Source of the DNA: Heliocybe sulcata
Lineage: Eukaryota; Basidiomycota; Agaricomycetes; Gloeophyllales; Gloeophyllaceae
Direction: 5' to 3'
Length of the DNA stretch: 64,000 nucleotides
Assembly: GCA_004369045.1 (NCBI GenBank)
Contig: ML213506.1
Coordinates: 434,001-498,000 of the forward strand
Shown here: piece by piece, positions 8,880 through 20,910 of the stretch
Position numbering within the stretch: the first letter of the stretch is position 1
Layout: each line of letters starts with the position of its first letter
The notes under the pieces: model-generated
Databases searched by the model: none
What the model saw: only the letters and a program-made list of their open reading frames with translations
Told to the model about the DNA's origin: nothing
Made by a program: the position numbers and the translations under genes

Positions 8880-11820
8880 CTACCCCGACTCCTCCAGCTC
8901 CAAATCACTCGCATCACTCGCATTACTACTCGTATCATCATCCTGCCCCCACACCGCAAACGCCCGATGCCCCGCCTCCCTCGACCGCGACCTCTGCCTC
9001 CGCCCCTGATGCCCATGCCCAGCCCCCCTCCTCATCTCCGCCACCGTCGGCGTCTTCACATCCTCCACCTCCCTATCCCTCGGAATCCGACTCTTCCCGC
9101 CCATAATCTCCGTCGGCGAATGGATATGATCCCTCGCGCCCACGCTCTCCGAGAACTGCACATGCCTACTCGAGATCGGCGGCGGGTGCGGCACAGGGCC
9201 CCCAAACCTATCCGGCGTCTCCACCCCCGAGTGCACGCCCGACCTCGACGACGACGGCGACATGAAGGGATTGCCTCGAGACAATGCATGCGCAGCAGCC
9301 TCCGCCGCCGCCTGCTCCACCGCGTCCTCTTTCGCCTTTTCCCTCGCCACCTCCTTCTCCTTCGGCTCGAGACCGTTCACGATGGTCACCTTCCGCTCCG
9401 GCTCCGCATCGTCCTCCGTCTCCGTATTATCCTCAGACAAATCCCGGATATCAAAGTCCTCAGTATCATCCTCTTCCTCCTCGTCGCTCTCGTCGCCCTC
9501 GTCGTCCTCCTCCAGAGTCTCCGGGTCCGCCTTGCTTGCCGGAGCAACGTGAGAGGGCTTCGCCATCTTATGCGCCTGCCCTTGCCCTTGCGCCGGGTTT
9601 TCCTCCACGACGACAAACGACTTCTGCCTCTCACGCTCGTTCCACTTCAGCGTCCTCGAGATCGCGTGAAACCAGTCCGTCGACTGCTTATCCGCACACA
9701 CAGTCGGGAACGGATACTTTGACGCAGTAACCTTGATATGATCACCCTCTGCACACCACCAACGCCATGAGAACTCGTCACTCGAGAAACATGCATAGCT
9801 ACTCACGCTTCAGCTCTACCCGTCCCCGGCCGTCAAACGACGCCCAGGCAGTACTCCGGGAGTTGAAAGGCACGCATATCCGGACTTCCATGCTATCCGG
9901 TACAAGCATTGGCCGGAACGAAAGCGTGTGAGGACACAAGGGCGTGATAAGAATAGCTGGGATCTCGGGATGCACCAGGGAACCGCCAGCAGACATCTAA
10001 AACACGACGAGGCAATGTGTGAGTAAAGATCGACGTAAGAAGGCGAGAGCTATAGGTACCGAGTACGCGGTCGAACCGGTCGGTGTAGAGATAGTGAGAC
10101 CGTCGGCTTGAACGGTAGTCAAGTGGTGGTCGTCACCTGCAAATATCACGCATGAGCAATAAAAAAAATAGCATACGACAGTAGAACTCACCGAACAACT
10201 CCAAGAGACTGACATACGGGCTGGGCCCCCGATCCACCACAAGATCATTCAGCACCTCAAAGCTCTCCACCGGCCTCGTCGAAAAGCACATAATCTCCTT
10301 ATCCTTCGCCGATTTCTTATCCCCATCCTTCCCGTCAGGCATGATATGGCTCCACCCGCCCTCAATCGCCTCCCACCCCGTCTTCTCCAAATTCCGCATC
10401 AAAATCTCCCCCGTATCCGCCTTCTTGATCGCCTTCCTCCTCTTGTTCCCCTTGTCCGGCGTCACAGCGCGGTAGACGGTGCATGTAAACCGCATGCGCA
10501 GGTTCACGCGGATCCCAGAGTCGATGACACTGTCCATAACGGACTGATGCTCCGAGAAGTCAAAGTTGGTGAGGAAGCCGAGGGAGCCAAGGGCGAAGGG
10601 GAGGACTGGGGGCACAATGCGTTGGAAGAGCCACGAGGTAAAGAGGACGGTGCCGTCACCACCAAGCTGTTATAGACTATATGCTCAGTCGCAGTGCATA
10701 TGAGCAGGACAAGACACGTACTGTAACAACGAAATCGAAGAGATGCGGACTTCGACTGCACATCTCGGCAGTCCAGTATCTCAGCTGTCCGTCATCCTTA
10801 GGGAACTGGTTGTCGGCAGGAGGCGATGAAGCGTTCGATGACGAACTGCTGGTACTGCTCGTCGTAGACTGTCTCCGGCGGGGGAAAGGCACAAAGTACT
10901 CCGGATGGTCACGCTCGATACCAGCTGCATCGAATCGTCGTGACGCCCGTAACTGATTGTCCACATAAACGATCAGACCACGCCCATTGTCTGTCTTCTT
11001 CGACATGAGGTAGAGCGCCAACTCCCGAGTGAGCTTGATAAGGCGATTATCTCTCGCTTTCGTGACGATCAGCACACTGTGGATTATAGAGTGGATGCGC
11101 GCTCGGCCTAGAAGGTAGATAAGCTTGTGTACTCGTCACAGGGACAGTGAACGCACCAAGCTGCTTGCTCATCTCCCGCACCCCTACCGCAGTCTCCGCC
11201 AGTTGCCTCGTCAAACTCATATCTTGCTCCTCATCCTCCTCATCCTCAAACACACTGCTGTTATCTGACTTTGTTCCGTCCGGGTGCAGCCCATGGTGCG
11301 GTAGATGGCCGTTCACGAGCGTGGTGGGCATGTGCGGTTTGTGAGCCATCGCAGGACTCTGCAGTGATTTCGCAACGCCGACGTTATTGCCGCCGTGCTT
11401 TCCCGACTTCTGCTTGAGCCAGTCCTGGAATGACCGTCCCTGATCCAATCGCGAGTGTACAAAGCAAGGGCTTTTTATATTCTGATCCTCGTAGGGCAAC
11501 CCGGCACTTAGTCGTGCAGGCGCAGACGGAGCTCTGTCGGGCTGATGCAAGTTGGAGTTGGGATTGCCAGTGACGGTAGGGCTCGCGATCATAGGCGGCA
11601 GAACGCCATTGCCATTGAGCTTTCTCGTAATCTCTGGAGACTGCTCGTCGAGAACAATGTCCGGAGTCCAATCGGCCGATTCGATTCGCAGGTTGGAGGG
11701 CCGACTGTTACGCCTAGACAGGGAAGGCATCAAAGGTGTCTGTGCCGGAGCGTGCGCGTCCAGCGGCGTCGAGGGCGGTGTGGTAAATACGTCCGTGTCT
11801 GGAGAAAACGGCTGGGCCAT
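8880..11820 (-). CDS. NAD kinase (Utr1/NADK family)
   Basis: Makes NADP from NAD and ATP, supplying cytosolic NADPH metabolism. After a disordered N-terminal part ([20 protein letters not shown]) come [35 protein letters not shown] (the GGDG nucleotide motif), [39 protein letters not shown] (substrate-binding motif) and [19 protein letters not shown]. Five or more exons join in frame. The Met at 11820 is preferred over one at 12033 because a TATATAA box lies 153 nt upstream, between the two. The tail after the catalytic domain is long and very acidic (runs of Asp/Glu around 9440-9520), then basic and Ser-rich; this is longer than in most NAD kinases. No mitochondrial presequence is obvious, favouring a cytosolic Utr1-like enzyme. 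Confidence 0.9.
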
Positions 11821-11972
11821 TGGAAATGTGATGCTGGGCAGCCTCGAACAGCGATTCCGGCTTTTGAAGGAGGAAGAGGAGGGTCGGGTGTTGTCCGGGC
11901 GACAGCTGCGATAGCAGCAGAGGAACTGCCGGCGGAAGGATGGGTAGATGTTGAGCTGGAGATATACAAGTG

Positions 11973-11979
11973 TTATATA
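11973..11979 (-). promoter_or_regulatory. TATA box of the NAD kinase gene
   Basis: TATATAA on the minus strand, 153 nt upstream of the chosen ATG. It supports the start at 11820 over 12033. Confidence 0.35.
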
Positions 11980-12996
11980 CGGGCACCACTGTCTGCTTGT
12001 GTCACAATTGCCGTCTCTTGCGATCCGGTACACGCACCTCGACGGCCAATCGGAGCCTCAAAGTGCCTTTCGAGACCCTGAATACTGTGGAATTAGTGCG
12101 ACGACAAGGGACTATTATTGCACCACCGGTGTCATACTGACGACAATCCTTTCGTCGTGTTGCCGCTGCTGGGATAGATAGCACTTAATGATATGTTCGG
12201 AAGGTACTGGAACTGGGACAGAAATGCAGGCTGTCGTCCTGCGACATACCGTTGCGCTGCGTCCGCTCACAACCAGCTTTTCCTCGACGTCCTTGCCACT
12301 GGGATTTGAGTTTTAGTACCGTCTGATGAACCTGAGGCAATTATGGTTGGAATGTGATGCAAGGGCTGATTCTGGAGTAGCGAGATAAAACAACAGGAAC
12401 ATTTTTCGAGACTAGCGACACCAGCTTTATCGTATATGCTATCAGTATGTGACTGTTAACATTAGCAGTGGAATGTAAAAGCGACGCCGCTGAGAGGTAA
12501 TTATGCTAGGGATCAGCGACTCGAGCGCTTCGTGCTTCCATCGGAATTGGCTCTATGTCAGGATCGAGGCATGATGATAGCATTGCAAATCTTCTGTACG
12601 TGAATTACTTATTATTCCACTGGTTTTCAAAAGAGCTCATGGTTCTTCAATAGTAAATCTTAAACTATTATTGCTTCACGCAGTACTCTGCCTGAGAGTG
12701 GTAGTAAAACGGATCCATATCCGGGGTCCTAGTACATATTCAAGCTCCGGTCCTACGTTTGGATAGCTGGACCAAGTTCGGTCGTGATCTACACACCGCT
12801 TCCCGGATCCCAGGGCTCGAGATCAAGGCTTCCGCATCTTCGAAAACTGTATACGTAGAAGACTCTTAACACGCGCAACCTACGCACGCGAATTCCGATA
12901 CTTTAATACGTCCTCGCCTGCACAGTTCCCCGCGGACCGGCCTGCAGCGGCGCAGCAGAGAACCGTGCCGACTTGCCATGCACGAGAACAACTATG

Positions 12997-13249
12997 ATTG
13001 GCTCACGTTCTACGGCAGTCGCATCTTCATTTAATCAACCGTTGCTACATCTCCATCCAATCCAGGATTCGCAGCGTCAAGCCAACCAGGACCGCGGTCG
13101 GTCGAGCATCCTCATTGGACGCCTCCGATAAGATGCACCGCAACGGAGGAGTCAAGGTTTGATTGGTCCCTGGATATCGATCCTGGCAGAGAAGCCCGGA
13201 ATCAAATGATCAACAGACATGTCGACGCAGGACTTGTATCCATGATTGG
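12997..13249. promoter_or_regulatory. CCAAT-box cluster
   Basis: ATTGG/CCAAT occurs at 12997-13001, 13057-13061, 13114-13118, 13162-13166 and 13245-13249. About 0.5 occurrences are expected by chance in this length. CCAAT boxes bind the HAP/CBC complex in fungi. The cluster lies more than 1.1 kb upstream of NAD kinase, far for a fungal promoter. Confidence 0.3.
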
Positions 13250-14026
13250 AACATCTTAGTCGAAATGTCGAGGCTGTCCCAACCATTAGCTGAATGAAAC
13301 AAACGGAACAGCCTTAGATATACCCCATGATGCTGCTCTGACATAGATGGGATGCTATCCTGTGGTCGGTCGGGACAGCTATGCCTGTGATGTAATACTC
13401 AGCGTTCAAACCCCAGTGATCGCCGGCCTGATCCCAGTAAGATGCAGTCAATCACTTTCGCGCAAGATATCAATATTACAGACATTTGCGTCTACACCGG
13501 GTCTAGCAAAGGTCGAAACCTCGAAGCACGGAATTGAAGGTATGACGGCGATTGACAGCAAGCAGAAATCTCTATCTGCAAGCATTTCAGCATCTGGCCA
13601 CAGAATACAGCTGCTGTCCAGACAAGTCTAGAGGCGCTACCGCGTTAGTGGATTAGTGGGAGAATACAGTACTTGCGGTCCAAGATTTATATACGTGACC
13701 CATACGTGTGATCCATAAGATCACGTGCATGCAGCCGCGTCCTACGCGAGCCACATTTCGCTCCATCAATGCATCACAAGGCACACGATCTAGCTGACTG
13801 CAAGGCAGTCTTCCAATCACAACATTGATATCGAACTCTCCGTTATGTCTTCCGAGGTGTCTATTAAAGCTACACGAAGTATATTCGACTGACCCATAAT
13901 ACCTGAAGAATTTGCGTTTAACTACATGATACATTTTTCTGAGATTATACTGCAATCTACTAATAATAATACAACATAAATTATGATCACCACTTCTAAA
14001 TGATCCAGAGCGAAAGTCCAAAGCGC

Positions 14027-16166
14027 CTAATCCGCATACTTAGACAGCTTCCTAATCCTCGCGCCATACTATTGCGCACATCAGCACACACAATCCCCTC
14101 TCCAAAATCCATGAGAACACGCACCTTCCAAAACACCCACGGAATCGGAATCATCATAGCCGCCAACAACCCCACAAGCGTGCTCCCCCACGCAACTCCA
14201 CCCGGTCCTCCCAGGTTTTTGAACATCGCGTTCGCAAACAAGGGAAATCCCGCGCCAAGACAGCTCCTAAAAAAACCGTTGCCCGCAATCACCGACGCAG
14301 CGTAGCGCGGGTACGCATCCTCAAGATAGTTCAGGACCCCTTGGTAGAGGAGGAACGAGCCTATCCCGAAGAAGGCGGAGCCGATGATGGGGACGATCCA
14401 GGGGATTGAGGGGCCTGACGTCCAGCCGAACCAGAACAGACAAATAGTTAACTGCGGGAGGTTGGTGAATATCAGGAAGATGAGAAGAGTGGCATACTCA
14501 CGGAGATACCACCGACGAAAGCAGCTGGGAGACGCTTCTCAGGGACGATATACATTCCATCCTGCTCAAACTCCTTCTCCAGGTAGAAGTAGGAGTACAA
14601 ACTGAATAAGAAATATCTGAAGAACGACGTCGTTAATGGCAGGACGGGAGAGATCCACGGGAGTACATACGTAAGCAAACTGCCAATGAAGATACCAAGG
14701 AACGCCAGACCCTCTTCTCCCTTGTTGAACCCGTGATTTTCGGTAAAAGTGATAGGAAACGACTAGACAATCATTAGTCGTGAGTGGATGGTGCAACTAC
14801 AGTAGAGAGAAACAAGCTCACCTCAAACCAGAGATACAACAGCCCGTACAGCAACGCGGTATACAAGTTCAACAAGAACACAACCGGCTCCCTGAACGTC
14901 AACACAAACGGCCGTACAAGCGTCCCCATCGCAATCTCACGCACGGTCATGCGCGAGTGGTCAATCTCTCCCTGCGTCTGCAGTTTATCATTCCCAGTCA
15001 GCTTCCTCAACCTGCTCGCGCGCTTGAGCAAAATATTCGTTGCAGACGTCTCCGGGAGAGTGAATATAAGAATCGCCAGGGTCCCGCCGGACAACCACAG
15101 GATGATCCAGATTGTCCAGCGCCAGTTTTTCGCGTCAACGGCGAACCCGCCTAACAGAGGTCCGAAGACTGGACCGCAGACCGATGCGACACTCCATATA
15201 CCCATGGCATAGGCGCGCTTTTGGGGAATATACTAGAGGTCAAGAGGTTAGTGCCACGCGCCAGCGACAGATACCATGTGAACTCACCATGTCGGCGATG
15301 GAACCTCCCGCGGTTGCCAAACAAGGCGACCCTATGAACCCAGCGATGAACCGCAGAGGGAGCAACGCGCCGAGATTATTACATAACTGAGGGGCAGCAA
15401 GCGAGTTAAAGCCTATCCCAGCAACAAACGGGATGCGACTTACGACTGTAGGGACCTGAAGGACCACGAAAATCGCAAGCGTAATGATATAGATCCACAT
15501 TCTCCCCAGCGCCGGAATCTCCGAGAGTGGCGACAGAAACTGAGAGAGAATGAGTCACTACTGCATCGCTGAAGACCAAACCGTTCCGCGTACCATGGGT
15601 CCCACTCCGTAGCCAAGGACAAAAGTAGTCAGACCAAGGGTGGCAGCGATTTGAGATATGCCGAACTCCGTGGCCAGATCCTCACTACCGGCCGAATAGA
15701 TGCTGCTTCCAATGTAGACCGAGAAGGTGAGTAGACAAAGCTGGCTGGTGACGAACGCCTTCTTCGCCGATGACCAGTTCCGTGCGTTCTCTGGGTCGTC
15801 GGGGCTATACCAGGTGACGAGGTTTGGATCCCAGCCTTTCTCGGCGTCTGCAGGTGTTGACCGTGTTGGCTGGATATCAGTGCGAGGATCAGGTGCCTCC
15901 TCAACGCGACTATCCCGCTGATCAGGGGTCTGCTCCTTCTCCGCATTACGTCCCTTCCCTCCCGTTTTAATGTCGACTGCCGTCTGGTCCGAGGAAGAAG
16001 AAGACGCCGAAGCCCGGTACGTGTCAGGGTGCGTGGCCTGCCAGTCGGGGCAGCAGTGTTCTGGTGCTCTGAAGCCTGGCCGCTGCTCCGGGTACGAGCA
16101 TATCCTGCCTTTAGAGATGATGTTGAGGATGGATCCGACGAACGTCTCTCGGAAGAGGTCTGACAT
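14027..16166 (-). CDS. MFS transporter, DHA1 drug/polyamine:H+ antiporter type (copy 1)
   Basis: A twelve-helix plasma-membrane exporter of the major facilitator superfamily. A hydrophilic N-terminus ([16 protein letters not shown]) leads to the conserved WDPNLVTWYSPDDPENARNW entry before helix 1. Then come [45 protein letters not shown] (motif C region), LLYLWFESFPITF and [18 protein letters not shown]. About seven short introns keep the frame. The last is found only by splicing FWK to YGARIRKLSKYAD, which gives the usual short cytosolic tail and the stop at 14027. The family exports drugs, toxins or polyamines, but the substrate cannot be read from sequence. It is a tandem duplicate of the gene at 17945-20083, with the same intron positions. 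Looks intact. Confidence 0.88.
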
Positions 16167-16348
16167 GAAAAGTCGGGAGAAAAGAGAAGGGTGCGGGTGC
16201 GGGTGCGGCTGACATACCGTAGAGCAGTTTTGTCTTGTGGTTGAAGATGAGACTGGGTACCAAGATCGACGAACTCCTGTACGTCGCCGCCGGTACCTTT
16301 CTCCTTAACATGTAGGAGGCTAATATTAAATGCGATCCGCCACACGGG

Positions 16349-16356
16349 TGACGTCA
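16349..16356. promoter_or_regulatory. TGACGTCA palindrome upstream of MFS copy 1
   Basis: A perfect 8-bp CRE/ATF-type site, 183 bp upstream of the start codon. It is conserved with its flanks (GATCCGCCA..CGGTGACGTCATGTC) in front of copy 2. bZIP factors of the ATF/CREB kind bind this sequence. Conservation amid diverged flanks suggests function. Confidence 0.5.
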
Positions 16357-16680
16357 TGTCTCGGGCCTCCAGTCGGGAGTATAATTCCAGAGATGTTGAC
16401 CGACGCGCTAGAACATATATCTGAAAGTAACTTCGTAGGTCAGAAGCACCTACTTACCGGCATTCCTAAATGAACGAAGATTAATCTTTTCCAGTGATGA
16501 ACGTCTCTAAGTTCTTGCACCAGGAAGGCCCCATGCCAGTCGGAGCCACTACATGTCTCGTCATGAGCCCCAAAGGAAAACATACCAACCGGAGAAACAT
16601 GGAGATATTCAGGCTCGGGCGACGGATATCAAATTTGCCGCGGAAGCTGATATGAAGCAGGGTTAGGGCTACAGGTAGTG

Positions 16681-17415
16681 TTGTTGGCAATATGTCGCCA
16701 TATTGCCGCGCCACTTTTGCCACCCTGGCAATAGCCATGGCAAATGGCAAAAGAAATCTGGTGGCTGGCAAAAAGGTGGCAAAACTATTTGACATATGAT
16801 TCATATCCCGCGACATGGCTATTGTATACCCGGCATTACACAATCGTAGAAAAACGANNNNNNNNNNNNNNNNNNNNNNNNNNNNNNNNNNNNNNNNNNN
16901 NNNNNNNNNNNNNNNNNNNNNNNNNNNNNNNNNNNNNNNNNNNNNNNNNNNNNNNNNNNNNNNNNNNNNNNNNNNNNNNNNNNNNNNNNNNNNNNNNNNN
17001 NNNNNNNNNNNNNNNNNNNNNNNNNNNNNNNNNNNNNNNNNNNNNNNNNNNNNNNNNNNNNNNNNNNNNNNNNNNNNNNNNNNNNNNNNNNNNNNNNNNN
17101 NNNNNNNNNNNNNNNNNNNNNNNNNNNNNNNNNNNNNNNNNNNNNNNNNNNNNNNNNNNNNNNNNNNNNNNNNNNNNNNNNNNNNNNNNNNNNNNNNNNN
17201 NNNNNNNNNNNNNNNNNNNNNNNNNNNNNNNNNNNNNNNNNNNNNNNNNNNNNNNNNNNNNNNNNNNNNNNNNNNNNNNNNNATATCTCTTGTTAACTTT
17301 ATGTTATATTTGCCATGACTTTTATTTTGCCACCTTTCTGCCACCCTTGGCAATTGCCATTTTGCCCGGCAGATGGCAGAAGTGAGCCGTCGGAATTTTG
17401 CCATTTGCTCTAGCT
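16681..17415. mobile_element. TGGCA-rich inverted-repeat element interrupted by an assembly gap
   Basis: Both sides of the gap carry the same motifs in opposite orientation: GGTGGCAAAA on the left (about 16775) and TTTTGCCACC on the right (about 17321), with many more TGGCA/TGCCA copies. The left flank also folds on itself: GGCAATATG/CATATTGCC at 16686-16707 and CTTTTGCCA/TGGCAAAAG at 16714-16753. The matching region in front of copy 2 lacks this block, so it looks like an insertion into a duplicated unit. A foldback or MITE-like nonautonomous DNA element is the best guess. Ends, target site duplication and any coding content are unknown. Confidence 0.45.
16858..17282. other. Assembly gap (N run)
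   Basis: 425 undetermined bases. The inverted flanking sequence suggests the gap reflects a repeat or hairpin that could not be assembled. Confidence 0.99.
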
Positions 17416-17944
17416 ACAGGCCAGCATATCGTGGCAAATCTGCTGCCAAGCCTGAGAGGAGAAGCCACAACCCGCGCCGTCTTCAGAACAGGACGAAATC
17501 CGGACTACACCATCCCCATCGGTTAAAGAAGTGAATGCGACGAAAGACGATACGCGACGCGTAACTGGAAGAAATGCGAGCGCGGGTGAGCCCACAGAAA
17601 ATGAAAGGCACGTGCTCTGCGCGTGGCGTCTCGGGGTGGCTGGACTACATAATTAATATAAGCCTGATCCGTTAGATATTGAATCCGTCGAAACGGCCAA
17701 ATTTGGTCCTGGTCAAGATTGGCCCGCCCCCGGATCTGACCCATCTAGGTATTATCGTGCTCCTTTCATATGTGAGCCGCACCACTTGACATGTTGACAC
17801 ACGATTAGAGTGGGAGGTTACTATGCTTTTACTTGTCGTCAATGAGATCTGTTATACGATCCGTTATTCTAAATCACCAGCATCTACAAATAACAATACA
17901 TAATAACTTAACAGCCATGTCCAAAGGATCCAGAGCACAGCCTT

Positions 17945-20083
17945 TTAGTCCGCATACTTGGAAAGCTGCCTGATCCTCGCCCCATACTATCATACACATC
18001 AGTACGCCAACTCCTCTTGATAGACGTCAAAACACACCTTCCAAAGCACCCACGGAATCGGAATCATCACAACCGCCAAAAGCCCCACAAGCGTGCTCCC
18101 CCACGCAACCCCACCCGGCCCTCCCAAATTTCTAAACATCGCACTCGCAAACAGCGGAAACCCCGCTCCAAAACAGCTCCTAAACAGATCATTCCCCGCA
18201 AGCACCGAGGCAGCGTAGCGCGGGTACGCATCGCCGAGGTAGTTCAGCACCGCTTGGAAGAGGAGGAAAGCGCCGATACCGAAGAAGGCCGAGCCGATGA
18301 TGGGGACGATCCAGGGAATTGAGGAACTGGCCGTCCAGCCGAACCAGAAGATGCAGATAGGTAGCTGAGAGACGTGGATAAATATCAGGCAGATGAGAAG
18401 AAGGGTGTACTCACGGCAATACCACCGAGGAAGGCTGGTGGAAGGCGCTTCTCAGGAATGATGTACATCCCGTCCTGCTCGAACTGCTTCTCCAGGTAGA
18501 AGTAGCAGTACAGACAGAAGATGGCATAGCTAAAGAACGACTGAGTTGGCGCAAGTAAAGGAGAGATCGATGGGTCTACATACCTAAGCAAACTGCCAAT
18601 GAAGATACCCATGAACGCCAGACCCTCTTCTCCCTCGTTGAATCCGTGATTTTCAATGAAGACGATAGGGAACGCCTAAACAGTGAATATGAGCCGTGGT
18701 GCGTCGCCAGTGAAGGCAATAGGCTCACCTCAAACCAGAGATACAACAGCCCATACACCAACGCGATATACAAGTTCAACAGGAACACAATCGGCTCCTT
18801 TAGCGTCAACACAAACGGCCTCACAAGCGTCATCATCGCTATCTCATGCGCCGTCATATGCGCCTGCTCAATCTCTCCCTCCGTCCTCAACTTATCATTC
18901 CCAGTTAGCTTTCTCAGCCTTCTTGCGCGCTTGACCAGGATATTCGCCGCAGACGTCTCAGGGAGGGTGAATATAAGAATCGCCAGAGCACCGCCGGACA
19001 GCCAGAGGAGGATCCAAATTGTCCAGCGCCAGCTTTCAGCCTCAGCAGCGAACCCGCCTAACAGAGGACCGAGGACTGGGCCACAGACTGCTGAAATACC
19101 CCAAATACCGATCGCGTATGCGCGCTTCTGGGGATTATACTAAGAGCAATTATGTTAATACCATACGCCAGCGACAATAATTGTAAGGACGCACCATATC
19201 GGCGATGGAAGCTCCTCCAGTTGCAAGACAAGGCGACCCTATGAACCCAGCCACAAACCGCAGAGGAAGCAATGCGCCCAGACTATTGCATAACTGAGGG
19301 ACGGCGAATGAGTCAAAGATTACCCCCGCAGCAAGAGGGACGCGACTTACAGCTGTCGGGACCTGGATGACCACGAAAATTGCGAGCGTGATAATGTAGA
19401 TCCACATCCTTCCCAGCGCAGGAATCTCCGAGAGAGGCGATAGGAACTGAGACAAAACGAGTCAGCGCCGAATCACTGAGAAGAGTATACGTTCTGCGTA
19501 CCATGGGCCCAACTCCATACCCAAGAACGAACAAAGTCAAACCAAGAGTAGCAGCGACTTGAGATACGCCGAACTCCATGGTAACGCCCACAATACCGGC
19601 CGTGTAGATACTGCTTCCGATGTAGATCGAGAAGGTGAGTAGACATAGCTGGCTCGTGACGAACGCCTTCTTAGCCGAGGACCAGTTCCGTGGGTCCTCT
19701 GGGTCGTCGCGACCGTACCAGCTGACGAGGTTCGGGTCCCAGCCTTTTTCGGCATCTACAGGTGTTGATCGTGTTGGCTGGGTATCTGTCCGAGGATCAG
19801 GTGCCTCCTCGACGCGACTATCCGGCTTCTGATCAGGTGTCGGCCCTTTCTCCTGGTTGGCTCCCGCCTTAGGGTCGATGGCCGTCTGTTCCGAGGCAGA
19901 GGAAGACGTCGAAGGTCGATGCCCATACTGGTTAATAGCGTCCGGGTGTGCGGCTTGCCACTCGGGGTAGCAGTGCTCTGGTGCTCTGAAGCCTGGCCGC
20001 TGCTCCGGATACGAGCATATCCTGCCTTTAGAGGCGATGTTGAGAATGGACCCGACAAACGTCTCTCGGAAGAGGTCTGACAT
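17945..20083 (-). CDS. MFS transporter, DHA1 drug/polyamine:H+ antiporter type (copy 2)
   Basis: A close paralogue of the gene at 14027-16166. It starts with the same [16 protein letters not shown] and shares [59 protein letters not shown] and [18 protein letters not shown]. Intron positions match. Splicing WK to [13 protein letters not shown] gives the true C-terminus and stop at 17945. The proteins are very similar throughout, with most differences in the linker after residue 50 and in the first helices ([16 protein letters not shown] versus YSAGSEDLATEFGISQ). The duplication includes the promoter. The two copies may differ in substrate or expression. Looks intact. Confidence 0.88.
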
Positions 20084-20319
20084 GGGGATGCGGAAGAAGG
20101 GAGGAGGGAGTGGCTAACATACCGTAGGGCGGTCTTGTCTTATGAAGTTGGAGATGGGACTGGTGGCAGCGGATACCTGAGTAAGCGGCGGGCGACTGAG
20201 TAATGGCTTCGCGTCAGCCACCGCTCAGGTCGTTTTCATATGCAAGATCGACATACTTCTGTACGTCGACGCCGGTAATGCGTAGGAGGCTATTATTACA
20301 CACGCGATCCGCCAGACGG

Positions 20320-20327
20320 TGACGTCA
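20320..20327. promoter_or_regulatory. TGACGTCA palindrome upstream of MFS copy 2
   Basis: A perfect CRE/ATF-type site 237 bp upstream of the copy 2 start codon, matching the one in front of copy 1. Copy 2 carries about 55 extra bases between the site and the ATG. Confidence 0.5.
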
Positions 20328-20880
20328 TGTCGCGCACATTCGCCATCAATCGGGAGTATAACCCCCAGAGATGTGACCGGTTAATATCTCTAGAATATAT
20401 GTCAGAAAGCAACCTCGTTAAAAATATTCCTTACCGCGTTTTCGAACTGAATTTTGGATAGTCTTTTCTGATTCCAATTTCCTGTGCTTGTACCGCATCC
20501 TTCACGCCAACCAGAGCCGCTGTATGTCTCATCGTGATATACAAGACAGAACAAAGTGCCTACACTCATGCAACATGGAAGTACATATCTAGTCTCGGGC
20601 AGAGACGCATGTAAAGACGCGGATGTCAGGGTTAGGGGTACAGGCGGTGGCTGCAGTCATTCGACGCGTCGATGGCGACTTCATTTCAATAGAGGAGCCC
20701 GGCACCAAACAATCGTTGACTGCCTGTATTCAGGTCAGAAACCTAGACATGAGCCAGCAAGGCAGTAACTGCGTGCACATGCATAGATCAAGAGGAGCTG
20801 AATCCATTTCAGAAGTCTAAGTCAGCCGCATAGCCAGAATATTATGCAGACCAATGGTCGCGATTACCGAACGTGATTTG

Positions 20881-20886
20881 CACGTG
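20881..20886. promoter_or_regulatory. CACGTG E-box before the BTB gene
   Basis: A palindromic bHLH site 25 bp upstream of a good TATA box. Location fits an upstream activating site of the BTB gene. Confidence 0.35.
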
Positions 20887-20910
20887 ATTCGCTTCGGGGT
20901 CCCTGTCGCC

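Larger units (their letters stand above)
11821..14026. other. 2.2 kb intergenic region with CCAAT cluster
   Basis: No gene is recognised. Frames are short and overlap on both strands. The left 300 bp hold the NAD kinase promoter. Five CCAAT/ATTGG pentamers fall in 253 bp at 12997-13249. The right end is the 3' flank of the first transporter gene. An unannotated noncoding transcript or a small spliced gene cannot be excluded. Confidence 0.4.
16167..17944. other. Spacer between the two transporters
   Basis: Contains the copy 1 promoter (roughly 16167-16680, alignable by eye with the region upstream of copy 2), a TGGCA-rich insertion with an assembly gap, and the 3' flank of copy 2. No gene is seen, though the gap hides 425 bases. 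Confidence 0.6.

Noticed and set aside
8790-9722. 310-residue plus-strand frame, very Arg/Leu/Pro-rich
   Set aside because: It is the antisense shadow of the last NAD kinase exons. The sense strand carries the conserved enzyme and its acidic tail.
17945-20083. Second transporter copy as a pseudogene
   Set aside because: Splice sites, frame and C-terminus are all kept and parallel copy 1.
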